Assembly (NCBI GenBank): GCA_037127315.1
Contig: JBBBDQ010000330.1
Location: 7,146,001 to 7,210,000 of the forward strand
Direction: 5' to 3'
Source of the DNA: Ascarosepion bandense
Lineage: Eukaryota > Mollusca > Cephalopoda > Sepiida > Sepiidae
DNA length: 64,000 nucleotides
The translations under genes were made by a program, and so were the position numbers. The notes under the pieces are model-generated. The model made no database searches. It was not told where the DNA came from and was given only the letters and a program-made list of their open reading frames with translations. This document shows positions 44,076 through 53,449 of this stretch, one piece after another (position 1 is the first letter of the stretch; each line of letters starts with the position of its first letter).

Positions 44076-44384
44076 GTCAGTCAGCTAAATGCCATACGTG
44101 ATACACGCTTGGGCGATCATGTCTCGAAAGCGACATGACTGACTGGGTAGAAAATTATCCCGCATTAGATTGCCATTGCTTTCTGCAGTAGACTGGTTGC
44201 TGACCAAGGCTATAGAACCTAATCTGTCCTATTATTTAACCCATAACTGAAGGGAATAGATGGATTAATACCTTTCCCAAGGGTATTTGCGCATAAGTGA
44301 ATGCAAGGAATTCAACTGGAATTCGAACTTGGCTCCCCGATTTCTTGTTCTGAGCTGATATCCACTGTGCCACAACGCACACCC
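44076..44384 (-). repeat. SINE-A copy, full length
   Basis: Minus-strand copy from gtcagtcagctaaatgcc to tgtgccacaacgcacaccc. It is inserted just outside LINE-R. The hairpin has one mismatch (tctcgaaagcga). Confidence 0.93.
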
Positions 44385-44763
44385 TGCTGAAATGTACTAA
44401 AACAAATTTTTGATCAGAATTTGACAAATTTGGTATTTAACCATTAAATCTCATCTTTCAGTGCTTATGTCATTACAGTAATTGTCATTCTTTTGATTTC
44501 TGATAAATTACCTTTAAAAATTACTGTGATAGGGTACTGTAATAATTACCAAAGAAAGCAATCTTGACTTATATATTCATATGTTTCATATTTCTGCACT
44601 TTTGTTATTTGTGGCTAACTTCAGAAATAAAAGGTTCACTTAAAAATGATCGTATAACACATTGAAACCTCATCTGACAAACTTTTTTCCTGGTGCTCTG
44701 AATTTAAGTGTGCTATTAGATTGGCATCTAGGTTTCACCCTTTTACATTAAAATAGTTGAATA

Positions 44764-45567
44764 CTAGCAGTATAGCTCGGCATTGCTCAGATGTAATGAA
44801 AGCTTTAAAACTAATCCATGGTCCTGGAGCTCAGACTCTTTGGACGTTGGCATGAAAGACTAAAATGCAATAGTTGTTTCCAGTTAAAGCGAAACCGTAG
44901 GTATCAATTTCTGATATTGGGGAAAATGAGTCATCTGAGAAGATCTACTAATGTTTAAGTCTAAAGACTATAATTTTACCAAGTTAGAGTAGATTCTGCA
45001 GCAAGAACCATGATAAAAGGACTGAAATCCTGATCTTGATCAGACCTGATTGGATATCGGGGTATCGAGTTCCAATATTGGGGAGAAATTAGAAAAAATA
45101 AGTCACCCATGACCTGACCGAGAGCCTAAAGAATATTTGTGTGAAGTTTGGTGAGAATCGGATAAAAATTGTGGATTTGTATAAAGGACATACAGATAAA
45201 CAGACACACACACAAACACCTTGCCTTTTATATATCAAACACCTTGCCTTATTTATATATATAATCGATTTTCTGCACTATTGTAAGAACTGCAACCTTG
45301 AAGCTTCTGAGTATCATTTATGTCTTTGTCTATGAGTGTATTAAATTTGATTAAAATTGGACCACTACTTCTATAACCCGATTTTTTCAATTATTGATAT
45401 TTATCAGCGGGGGTGGGGGGTACCTTGACACAAAACCTAGCTAAGAATACGCACAAACGCTTTTAGTACAACTGTGTAAATTTTCAAGAAAATTGGTTCA
45501 GCCATTTCTAAGTCTATAGGTAACGGACACACACAGGCAAAGTTCCATTTATAAATAAGTTTAGATA
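44764..45567 (+). repeat. Repeat D, copy 4 (long form)
   Basis: From actagcagtatagctcggc to ttccatttataaataagttt. An extra ~330 bp (about 44905-45240) includes gatattggggaaaatgag and gtgaagtttggtgagaatc, ending in aacaccttgcctttta and (TA)n. The second half then resumes at cgattttctgcactattg. Parts of the extra block occur in copy 1. Confidence 0.85.
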
Positions 45568-45828
45568 ATAGTCACTTCTACTCCAGTAGTTTCTTTTCTC
45601 ACCTTTTCCACCTGTGGAACTCCCTTATGTTTACTTGGTTTCCTGATAGCTACAATCTCCAAAAATTTAAATGAAACATCAATTGCCATCTCATCTTGAA
45701 TCTCATTCATCATTTATCCTTTCTTCAGTACCCACTGTACCCAGTCTTTTCTCTCACTGTAACCCCCTGCATACTAGTGGTGGCCCTGCCTTGCTCGGAG
45801 TGAAGTGATTAAAATATAAGAATAAAAA
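45568..45828 (+). mobile_element. LINE-J 3' end abutting repeat D
   Basis: tcacttctactccagtagtt, ttccacctgtggaactccc, gctacaatctccaaaaattt, then 3' UTR and tgctcggagtgaagtgatta. It is truncated at the same SSFF/NSLP coding region as the copy at 39220. It starts immediately after repeat D, so repeat D may have entered the LINE or the reverse. Confidence 0.85.
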
Positions 45829-46937
45829 TTATGTTTCACCAAAATTGGTTGACCAGGGTATTTTTGAAAGATAATGACTTCTAGACAAGCTGTCTGTAAG
45901 AGATAAACATATAAACTTCTTCAAAAGATGGGAAAGGAGTGTGAATTGGGTGATAGGTGAACCTATCTATGCTTGGACAAATCAGAAAAAAATGAACTTT
46001 GTACAGTTCGTCCAAAATTTTGATTCTGAAATTGGAAAGCACAAAAATTAAGACATAACTTGTTAGTTGAATTTAACAAATCTTGTTTGCAGATGTGCAT
46101 GTGTATACATTAAAACTGTATTCATTTATAGACATACCAGCAGATCAATTGCTTTCTTTAATTTTACTTCTTAGTTTAAGATTCAAGAAGTACTGAATAC
46201 ATGAAAATGATGAGCAACAAAGTTGATATTTTATAAGGACTTTTGCAAAATGACTTAAATACACCATCATTTGGTACAAGCAAACTTTTATGAAGTAATG
46301 CTCTAAATATTATAATATCCTCTCAAATCCACTTCATATCTTGCAATGTCAAATCTGCTATGAAAATGTAATGTACATATATAGGAAGCAACTGAAGAGA
46401 ATAGTCTGCAATATCTTCTTCCTATTCATTCTAACAAGTACTAAATTGATTTGTGTTGGTGAATCTGTGTCAATTAAGATGAAGTAAGCACAAAAAGCAA
46501 ACCAATAAATCAAGAGAGCTAGCTATAATCAATAGACAAAGAGACAAGTTAAAGATGTGTGCTTTTATGATGAATTCCAAGGCAGTTATAAGAATTGTCT
46601 ATTCTATTTCAGTGATGGAATGGATTTTAGTAACTGGGGTTATGGTAAGATCTGTGTGACTGAGATTGGGAAAGAAGTGGGGGTAGCATAGACACTATAA
46701 TTTCCTTTCTCTCATGAGAATATTTTTGTAATACGGTAAATTTCAAGGCCATTTTTGAGCCTGTATACAATGGATATAAAAATGAGATAATATCAGCAGC
46801 TTGTGCCTTACAAATTCTTGAAAATTTTTGAATATTCATAAATTTATTGAGAATAATGATCATGAACAGTTTACAAAACCAACTTCACTGTATTTACTTT
46901 CTACATTCAAATGTTTAGCCATTAATAATAATTTACA
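45829..46937. other. No gene seen; AT-rich spacer
   Basis: No coding sequence or recognised repeat family. Confidence 0.55.
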
Positions 46938-47231
46938 TAACAGTCAGTTAAGTACCGTGTGGGATACACAATTGCACGATCATGTCTCTTTCAATTCATG
47001 ATTAGACAGAAGATTTTCCCACAGTAGGCTACCATTTCTTTCCGTGGTAGTCTGGTTACCAACCACGGCTAGAGGGCTTAGTTGGTCTTGTTATTTAACC
47101 TATAGCTGGGGGAGAAGAGATGGATTCATATCTTTTCCAAAGATATTTACACATGAGTAATGAACCCAAATGGAATTCGAACTCATCTGATTTCTCATTC
47201 CAAGTCATTATCAATTACACTACAGCACACA
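46938..47231 (-). repeat. Diverged SINE-A copy
   Basis: Minus strand from taacagtcagttaagtaccg to attacactacagcacaca. The body is intact in order but more diverged (gttaccaaccacggctag, agctgggggagaag). Its hairpin is broken. Confidence 0.85.
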
Positions 47232-47429
47232 ACTTTACAAATCTACCTATATGTAGTGCCTACATATAATGTGCAGCTACTATATAAATATTATTTACCT
47301 AAGTAACATCTACATTCCTGAAATTGTTATTTATTACGGAGTCAATTCAACAACTGAATTACAATCTAGTTTAAATTATAAAATCTTCCATAAAAAAGTA
47401 AGAATAAAAAAATGTATAATCGCCTCCTT

Positions 47430-47780
47430 TTTTTTTTAATCTTGGTCCTGGGTATGACGGTAAACTACATCCAGCAGCAAGGCCTCTGATCGAGAGGTTG
47501 TGAGGAGCATAGAACCACCTCTTAACTGTTGTTGCTCCCAGGTCCACCCTGACCTAGAGTGGTAGCACCTGTTAGGGTCCCAGCTATGGGCAAATTGTTA
47601 ATCTCCAAACTGGGGTCAAAATACTATGAAAGCCTTTTATAGAAATATATGCATAAAAATGCTTTTATAGAAAAATATACATTTTTGAAAGGAAAATATG
47701 ACCAACAATACTTTTCTGAAGGAAAAAGTTATTACTATAACACATTTTTGAAGAAAAAAAATTATTACCAGCAATACCTC
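47430..47780 (-). mobile_element. Repeat G copy 2, 3' part
   Basis: Minus-strand equivalent of 41600-41905: ggtatgacggtaaactac, ccaggtccaccctgacc, gggtcccagctatggg and the ttcaaaaatgtat string. It breaks at ccagcaatac (47780), where LINE-J begins. Confidence 0.85.
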
Positions 47781-48682
47781 CAATCCATGGTGGACTGGGG
47801 TAAGAAATAGCTCGTAAATTTTAATGCTTCCAAAATGAACCTGCTATCAATTAACCATCATAGACAATTGCTCCTACCTCCCATTAGCATGGAACAGGCC
47901 TGCCTTTCTGAGAGTAAAACGGTACGTCTCCTTGGCCTTACACTCTCATCGGACCTCAAGTGGAATGACTATATTGAATCCATTGCTAAATCTGCTGCTA
48001 TGAAAGTCGGTTCTCTGTGCAGGGCCCGGAAGTTTTTCCCGCCTGAGTCCATCCTGCACATCTTTAAGTCTACCATCCGCCCCTGTATTGAATACTGCTG
48101 CCACATCTGATCGGGTGTCCCTGCTATTCTCCTCGTGGTCCTTGACAAAATACAATGGAGAATCTGTAATATGATCAATGCCAACTTGGCAGCCCGGCTG
48201 CAGTCACTCTCTCACCAGTGTAATGTGACTTCTCTGTGCCTCTTCTATAAATACTTTGACAACTTCTGATCTGATGAAGTTAGTTCAATGGTGCCCCCTA
48301 GGTATGAATTTGCAAGAGATACTAGATTAGCAACTAGGTCCCACCCTTTTTACAGTGAAACAGATAAAATGTAACTGAAATTTCTACTCTAACAGCTTCT
48401 TTTCTTGCACTTCCTGCCTGTGGAAATTCCCTTCCAAATACTTGCTTCCCCGACAGCTACAATCTCCAGGAATTTAAATGTAAGGTCAATAGACATCTAT
48501 CACACTAACTCGCATCCATTTCCTCAAAGACTCTACCCATTTACCCAACCCCCGTCCTCGGTATCCTCATCTATCTACCACCCTCCTGCCGACATTTCCT
48601 ATAACTAACCACTCTTTCTATGTAGCCCCCTGTGCAATAGTGGCAATGGAATGCCTTGCTTGGGGTGAAATGATTAAAAAAA
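47781..48682 (+). mobile_element. LINE-J 3' end, ~900 bp, inserted in repeat G
   Basis: The longest LINE-J coding piece is 47835-48110: LLSINHHRQLLLPPISM, RLLGLTLSSDLKWNDYIESI, SLCRARKFFPPESILHIF, KSTIRPCIEYCCHI. This is the region after the reverse transcriptase palm (thumb/connector) of jockey/CR1-like elements. A stop (TGA for the family Trp) follows; frames resume with DKIQWRICNMINANLAARL, LQSLSHQCNVTSLCLFYKYF and the tail at 48395-48490. It ends ggggtgaaatgattaaaaaa. An aatac/aatac duplication flanks it within repeat G. Confidence 0.9.
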
Positions 48683-48878
48683 ATACACTTTTGAATACAA
48701 AACTAGAAGACATCTTCAGTTTTCTAAAATTAAAAAAAATTTTTTTTTAAATAAAGATTTTTTATCAAAATCTGACTAAATCAACCTTCTCACTATAACT
48801 GAGCATTAAAATAAAAATTCCTTAAAACCCTACTTTTTTGGCATTAAATAACCCAAAGAGGTTGATATGAAGTTATTA
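48683..48878 (-). mobile_element. Repeat G copy 2, 5' part
   Basis: Minus-strand equivalent of about 41440-41630: tatttaatgccaaaaaagta, gggttttaaggaatt, gaaaactgaagatg. Together with 47430-47780 it rebuilds the intact copy at 41427-41916 once LINE-J is removed. Confidence 0.85.
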
Positions 48879-48933
48879 TGAAGTAACTAGTGTATCTGTG
48901 CCATCAAAAATGATGAAAACTGGTAGAAAGTTT

Positions 48934-49352
48934 ACAGTATTTACATTATTTGAACTATTGTCCTCATCTTTGTTGCCATTTGTACGATGTTTCAACTGTT
49001 GTACGCTCTGGCCTTCTTCAAGTGCTAGGAATTTAGGTTTGCAAGTCTCCAAAATTCAATTGTCCTTAAGGCCCAGTGGATATAGATGTTGGTTAGTTCC
49101 TGACTTGACTCTTAGAGTTGTGAGTTCAATACCCGGCTACAGCAGTAGTAAACAAGTGACTTGCAGGGTTAGAGGGATATAACTTCCAACTGAGGCTTTA
49201 TACAAGGAATGAGGATGATATACCCCAGTGATTGTAATAAAAGGTTCAGTTCAAAATTCCTAGCACCTGAAGAAAGCCGGAGCATACAATGGCCAAAACA
49301 TCGTACAAATGGCAACAAAGATGAGAGTAATAGTCCAAATAATGTAAATACT
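48934..49352 (+). repeat. Foldback F, copy 2
   Basis: Left arm 48934-49035 (shortened), tRNA-like core with box A at 49068-49080 (aaggcccagtgga) and box B at 49122-49136 (gagttcaatacccgg), right arm 49186-49352. The core is 24 bp nearer to the left-arm break than in copy 1 because the inner part of the left arm is replaced. The right arm matches copy 1 nearly throughout. Confidence 0.87.
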
Positions 49353-50164
49353 ACCTTATCTCAGAAATATAGGCAACGTTGGAAAGTTTTAATAGTGAGA
49401 TTCAATGAGACATAGATGACAAAACTTATTTCAAGACCAAAGTCAAACAAAATGATCACCTAATCGACAAAGGTGTCTGAGTGTCTCAGATGAATCTAAG
49501 AAATATATGAGTAAAAAACTGATTAATTAAATAGTTCATTTTGCTCAGGGAGTAATCTTGTCTCAATTCAGCTAAATATTTTATATATGTATAGATTATT
49601 AAAATGACTAAGAGAAATAATCACTCAAATAAATCAACTTAATAAGTTGATTTACTTCCCTTCCCACTACAGATGTGACAGAAAATATATAAATACACAG
49701 TGATAATTATTATATTGTCTGATGATTCATTGAGTGATACTCTAACACATTTTTCAACCCATTTGCACTTTGTTATCTCTACATTAGGTCTACAATTTAT
49801 TTTTCCAAAATACTCCCAGATAGCATAAAATTGCCATATTGTTTCATCTTTTTGACTTGTAAAAAGGTAATGACACATTGGATATAGAATCATTCTTAAC
49901 AGTTGGTAGTAAAGACCCTCAGATCATGCAGTTAACTCTTGATTCTTAAGAGATCTCTTAAAAATATAAATTTTCCAATAGCATTGTACTCATATCAAAA
50001 CTTCATGATTTGTGGTATTGTTTATGATCAATGTTTTCTGAATGATCAACTTGTTGGTGGAATTCATTGCCAAATTTTGGGATGCTCATCAACATTTCCT
50101 TCTGTATGAAATAAGTCCTACATTGTATTTGAAGACATGTCTACCACTGCCACCATATCATAGG
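49353..50164. other. No gene seen; AT-rich spacer
   Basis: An 84-codon minus-strand frame (49639-49893) shows no recognisable domain. Confidence 0.5.
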
Positions 50165-50690
50165 GTAGTAAGGCTTAAAGAGTTGGAGAGCACTACTTTT
50201 TCTGTAGGTTCTGTTTGTCTATTTGTCTTCTGGTGTTTTTGAATGGTGTTGTTTTTTCGTGGACTGTTATTCTGTAATTGATTCTCTCCTCAGCTTCCAT
50301 ATAATTGAGTGGATCAATTTCTGTCATCAGCAAGGTGTTTTTAAGTTGATTCTTGAATCAATGAGCTAGGGCTCCATATGGTCTCTTGCCAAATACAAGT
50401 TCCAACAAGTGGATTTATTTGGCTAAACAGATATCTGGAATTCAAGCAAGATGTCCATCCCATCAAAGTTAGTGCCAAGTCATGATTGTTTCTAGACTCT
50501 CCATCTTTGTGTGAAAAACTTTGTTATTTGTGATCTGGTTCTGCAGTATGTTCCACAGGATTTGAAGAAGTTTGATAGAATTTTTCAAGGGTTCAAGGGA
50601 TGTAGAGCTCAGGCTTTTCTTTAGGCTTTCTTCATCTCTTCTGTTTGTCTTCTAGTATTTTTAAAGAGTGCTGAAGTATCATTTAATAGA
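50165..50690 (-). mobile_element. LINE-C C-terminal part, downstream of the repeat D insertion
   Basis: Minus-strand codons give FFKSCGTYCRT / KMESLETIMT in shifted frames, DGHLA..IPDICLAK, LLELVFGKRPYGAL and KNTLLMTEIDPLNYMEAEE. These match the C-terminal domain of a LINE lineage typified by RWTGHVARMPDERLPK, GELxxGKRxxGGP. Stops and shifts are present. Confidence 0.72.
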
Positions 50691-50691
50691 A

Positions 50692-50714
50692 TCTAAACTT
50701 ATTTATAAATGGAA

Positions 50715-50750
<36 letters not shown>

Positions 50751-51067
50751 CTGTTACCTATAGACTCCGAAATGGCTGAACCAATTTTCTTGAAAATTGA
50801 CAGTTGTACTATAAGCATCTGCGAGTGTTCTTAGCTAGGTTTTGTGTCGAGGTACCCCCAATAAACATCGATAATTGAAAAAAAAAAAAATCGGGTTATA
50901 GAAGGAGTGGTCCGATTTTAATCAAATTTGATAAAGACAAAGACATAAGAAATGATATTCAGAAGTTTCAAGGTTGCAGTTCTTACAATATTGTAGAAAA
51001 TCGATAATATATATATATATAAAAGTTTTCATTACACCTGAGCAATGCCGGGCTATACTGCTAGTCT
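50692..51067 (-). repeat. Repeat D, copy 5, nested in LINE-C
   Basis: Minus-strand short form, from gactagcagtatagcccggc back to ttccatttataaataagttt, with (CA)n of about 28 bp. It splits the LINE-C reading between 51068 and 50690. Confidence 0.87.
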
Positions 51068-51200
51068 TTTATGTTTGCAGGTATGTCTTTGGAAGAGTAA
51101 TCAGGTTTCACAGACATACAGGAGAGTTGAGATTACAACAACTCAGTAGACCATGTGGTTGTTGATTTGTATTAGCTCAGGATTGCTTGAATAGCTTCAA
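51068..51200 (-). mobile_element. LINE-C part upstream of the repeat D insertion
   Basis: The minus strand encodes VVVISTLLYVCETWLLFQRH. The family pattern is VYRAVVLPTLLYACETWTVYQRH, close to the end of the reverse transcriptase protein, so the order along the minus strand is continuous with 50690. Confidence 0.8.
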
Positions 51201-51531
51201 ATATAAATTATGGTAAAATAAAGTAAGTATATCATTAATAAGTTTAATGTAACACATTCTCTTTCTTCTGAGGCCACCAGATGCCATTGTTGTCATGAAC
51301 ATAACAGACAATGCTGATTGTATGTTGATGCTAAATTATACAGACACAAATTAAATTTTTGAAGTTTGTTATTTAATTAGCTCAATCAACAAACGTTTCT
51401 GCAAAAGAATATTCTATATTACAAAAAAAAAAGAAAAAGAAAAAAAAGGAATCATTAATTAAAGCCTGAAGCTGAAAAGATGAGGGCTTTTTCTTGACTG
51501 AAATTTCATCTAAAATGTACAACATATACAA
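51201..51531. other. No gene seen; AT-rich spacer
   Basis: Only an A-rich run at 51421-51449 stands out. Confidence 0.55.
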
Positions 51532-52315
51532 GATGCATTGTGTAAATTATTGCCATTTTATATTTTTAATTTTGTGCATGTATATTATTTGTTTTGGATT
51601 TTGTTGACTGCACAATATAGGAGCGTCAGTTGTGAGAAAAAGAGTACAATGACAATTCACTATGAAAAATTTGGAAATGACATGCTGTACCACTTAGAAT
51701 TTGTTCCAGAAAATCCAATATGAACATTTCAGTGTGTTTGGGTGTCAACGTAAGGTCAACGCAGAGGCTTTGAAAAGAGTTGGATGAGTCTAATGGTGAT
51801 TACAAAGGTGTTAAGTGATGTCAATGTTATGCCTCCAGTTATCTTCCTGAAGGGCCTCCAACTTAAAATGGAGACCTAGATTAATTGCCTTAAGAAAGTA
51901 GTGCTGCTCTGGGTCAAGAGGATGGCTACTGGAAGTCCTTATGTCTGGCAACAAGACTCTGCACCATGCCACACAAGCAGGAGAACCAAGTCATGGGTGT
52001 CAGATGGATTCTGCAATCACATCATCTCTTACATCTGGCCATCCAACTCCCTAGACTGCAAGCCTTTTAATTATTAGGTATGGCACACAGTTCAGCAAGG
52101 GACCAACAAAACTCCTTGTAACACCAAAGATGAACTGAAGGAACAAGGAGAGTGTCAAGAAGAGTTGATTCTGAAGTTATCTGGAGGCCATAGTTGAATC
52201 AAAGGGCAATTTTATTGAGTAAATTTACTCTTTCATATTTTTGTGTAATTTTGGTAACTATATCTGTTGGAATGAGATGCATTATTTTTTATTTTTGAGT
52301 AATTTAGACAACACA

Positions 52316-52317
<2 letters not shown>
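51532..52317 (+). mobile_element. Internally deleted mariner-type transposon
   Basis: Same family as 13267-13890 on the other strand. From left: a terminus with attgtgtaaattattgcc, an untranslated ttttatatttttaattttgt shared with that copy, an HTH-like TMTIHYEKFGNDMLYHL, then KELDESNGDY running directly into VLSDVNVMPPVIFLKGLQL. Next comes the catalytic segment SPYVWQQDSAPCHTSRRTKSW (21 residues; second Asp present), and IWPSNSPDCKPF with the third Asp. The stop after FNY and others inactivate it. The right terminus is near taatttagacaacacattca. Confidence 0.83.

Positions 52318-52347
<30 letters not shown>
52318..52347. repeat. (TA)n microsatellite
   Basis: About 28 bp of TA between the mariner and the Penelope-like element. 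Confidence 0.95.
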
Positions 52348-52349
<2 letters not shown>

Positions 52350-52475
52350 AATTCAGATACTTCAATCCAAGGGAAAAAAGCAGGAAGGTAAATTCCAAAA
52401 AACCGGATCCTAATTAATATTAAAAATTTATTTTAATATTAAAAAATGATACAGGAAGAGAGCTCCATGTAATAA

Positions 52476-52979
52476 AATATTACAGAGCAAATCACCCTTA
52501 ACTTAAATGATGGTTCCTACCAACCCTTTCTTAAAGAAAATAGTTCTCCCACCTATATAAATAGTTTATCCAACCACCCCAAGAATATTATAAGACAAAT
52601 ACCCAAGATAGTAAATAATAGGGTTAACCAATTATCTTCCAATATAAGAATTTTCAACGCAAGCAAAGAAATTTACGATAAGGCCCTTCAGAAAAGCGGT
52701 TTTGTTAATAAGTTAAAATATGATAAGCCTGCTATAAACCCAGAATCATCAAAAACTAAAAACACCCGAAAATGTAGAAAAAGGAAGATAATTTGGTTTA
52801 ACCCTCCTTATTGTAAGCTAACTAATATAAATATTGGTAGGTATTTTCTCAAATTAATCGATAAACATTTTAATAATAATAACAATCCCTTAAATAAAAT
52901 TTTTAATAGATTCACCCTAAAAATTAGTTATTCTTGCACCTCAAATATAGATAATATAATTCCCACAATAAACAAATTT
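52476..52979 (+). pseudogene. Penelope-like element: end of RT and linker
   Basis: One frame, open for 168 codons, gives TLNLNDGSYQPFLKENSSPT, YINSLSNHPKNIIRQIPKIV, then IIWFNPPYCKLTNINIGRYF, LKLIDKHFNNNN and NRFTLKISYSC. In Penelope-like elements this region links the reverse transcriptase thumb to the GIY-YIG endonuclease (family: NHPPNIIKQLP, WFNPP, KISYSC). It ends in a stop at 52980, one base out of frame with the downstream endonuclease ORF. A single-base loss in the T run at 52977-52980 would explain the break. The 5' end is truncated near 52470. Confidence 0.85.
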
Positions 52980-52981
52980 TA

Positions 52982-53449
52982 ATGAAACTAAATAATACGG
53001 AAGCTAAATCCGGAATTGTCGACAAATGCAATTGTTATTCGGTGGATGCCTGCCCGGTGCAAGGCAAATGTAAATCCACCCATGTAATTTATGAAGCCCG
53101 CATTTCTCCATCTAATAACAAGGACAATTACCGGACCTATATTGGCATGTCCGCGGGCTCTTTCAAACAGAGGCTTTATAATCACAGGTACTCGTTTTCG
53201 AACCCTAAACAGAGATTCCAGACGGCACTATCACGTAGGTTCTGGGAAATGAAGGAGGAAGGGCAGGACCCTATAATCAGCTGGAAATTAATAGGCTCAG
53301 CTTGTACCCCTAAGGGTTTTCGTGATAGGTGTCGTCTGTGTTTATTGGAGAAGATTCTGATTTTGAAGTATCCTCATCAGGACTTACTTTTGAACTTTAG
53401 GAGGGAATTTATAAACAAGTGCCGCCATAGGGCGGATTTTAACTTCTAA
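52982..53449 (+). CDS. GIY-YIG endonuclease domain of a Penelope-like element
   Basis: 155 open residues. Cys pattern C16-x-C18, C24, C30 (CNCYSVDACPVQGKC) comes first; this is the zinc-binding motif in front of Penelope GIY-YIG domains. The core follows: VIYEA (34-39, the GIY strand), YIG (53-55), then R64 and H68 in KQRLYNH, CRLC (117-120), and E123 in the final helix, the expected metal-binding Glu. It nicks DNA during retrotransposition. The Met at 52982 is probably not a true start: the frame continues from the linker through a one-base shift. Whether the fragment is expressed cannot be judged. Among all frames here it is the one whose catalytic residues are all present. Confidence 0.85.
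   Translation: MKLNNTEAKSGIVDKCNCYSVDACPVQGKCKSTHVIYEARISPSNNKDNYRTYIGMSAGSFKQRLYNHRYSFSNPKQRFQTALSRRFWEMKEEGQDPIISWKLIGSACTPKGFRDRCRLCLLEKILILKYPHQDLLLNFRREFINKCRHRADFNF

Noticed and set aside
52977..52982. Programmed -1 frameshift between linker and endonuclease
   Set aside because: No canonical slippery heptamer lies in the right frame, and a one-base loss in the T run is simpler.
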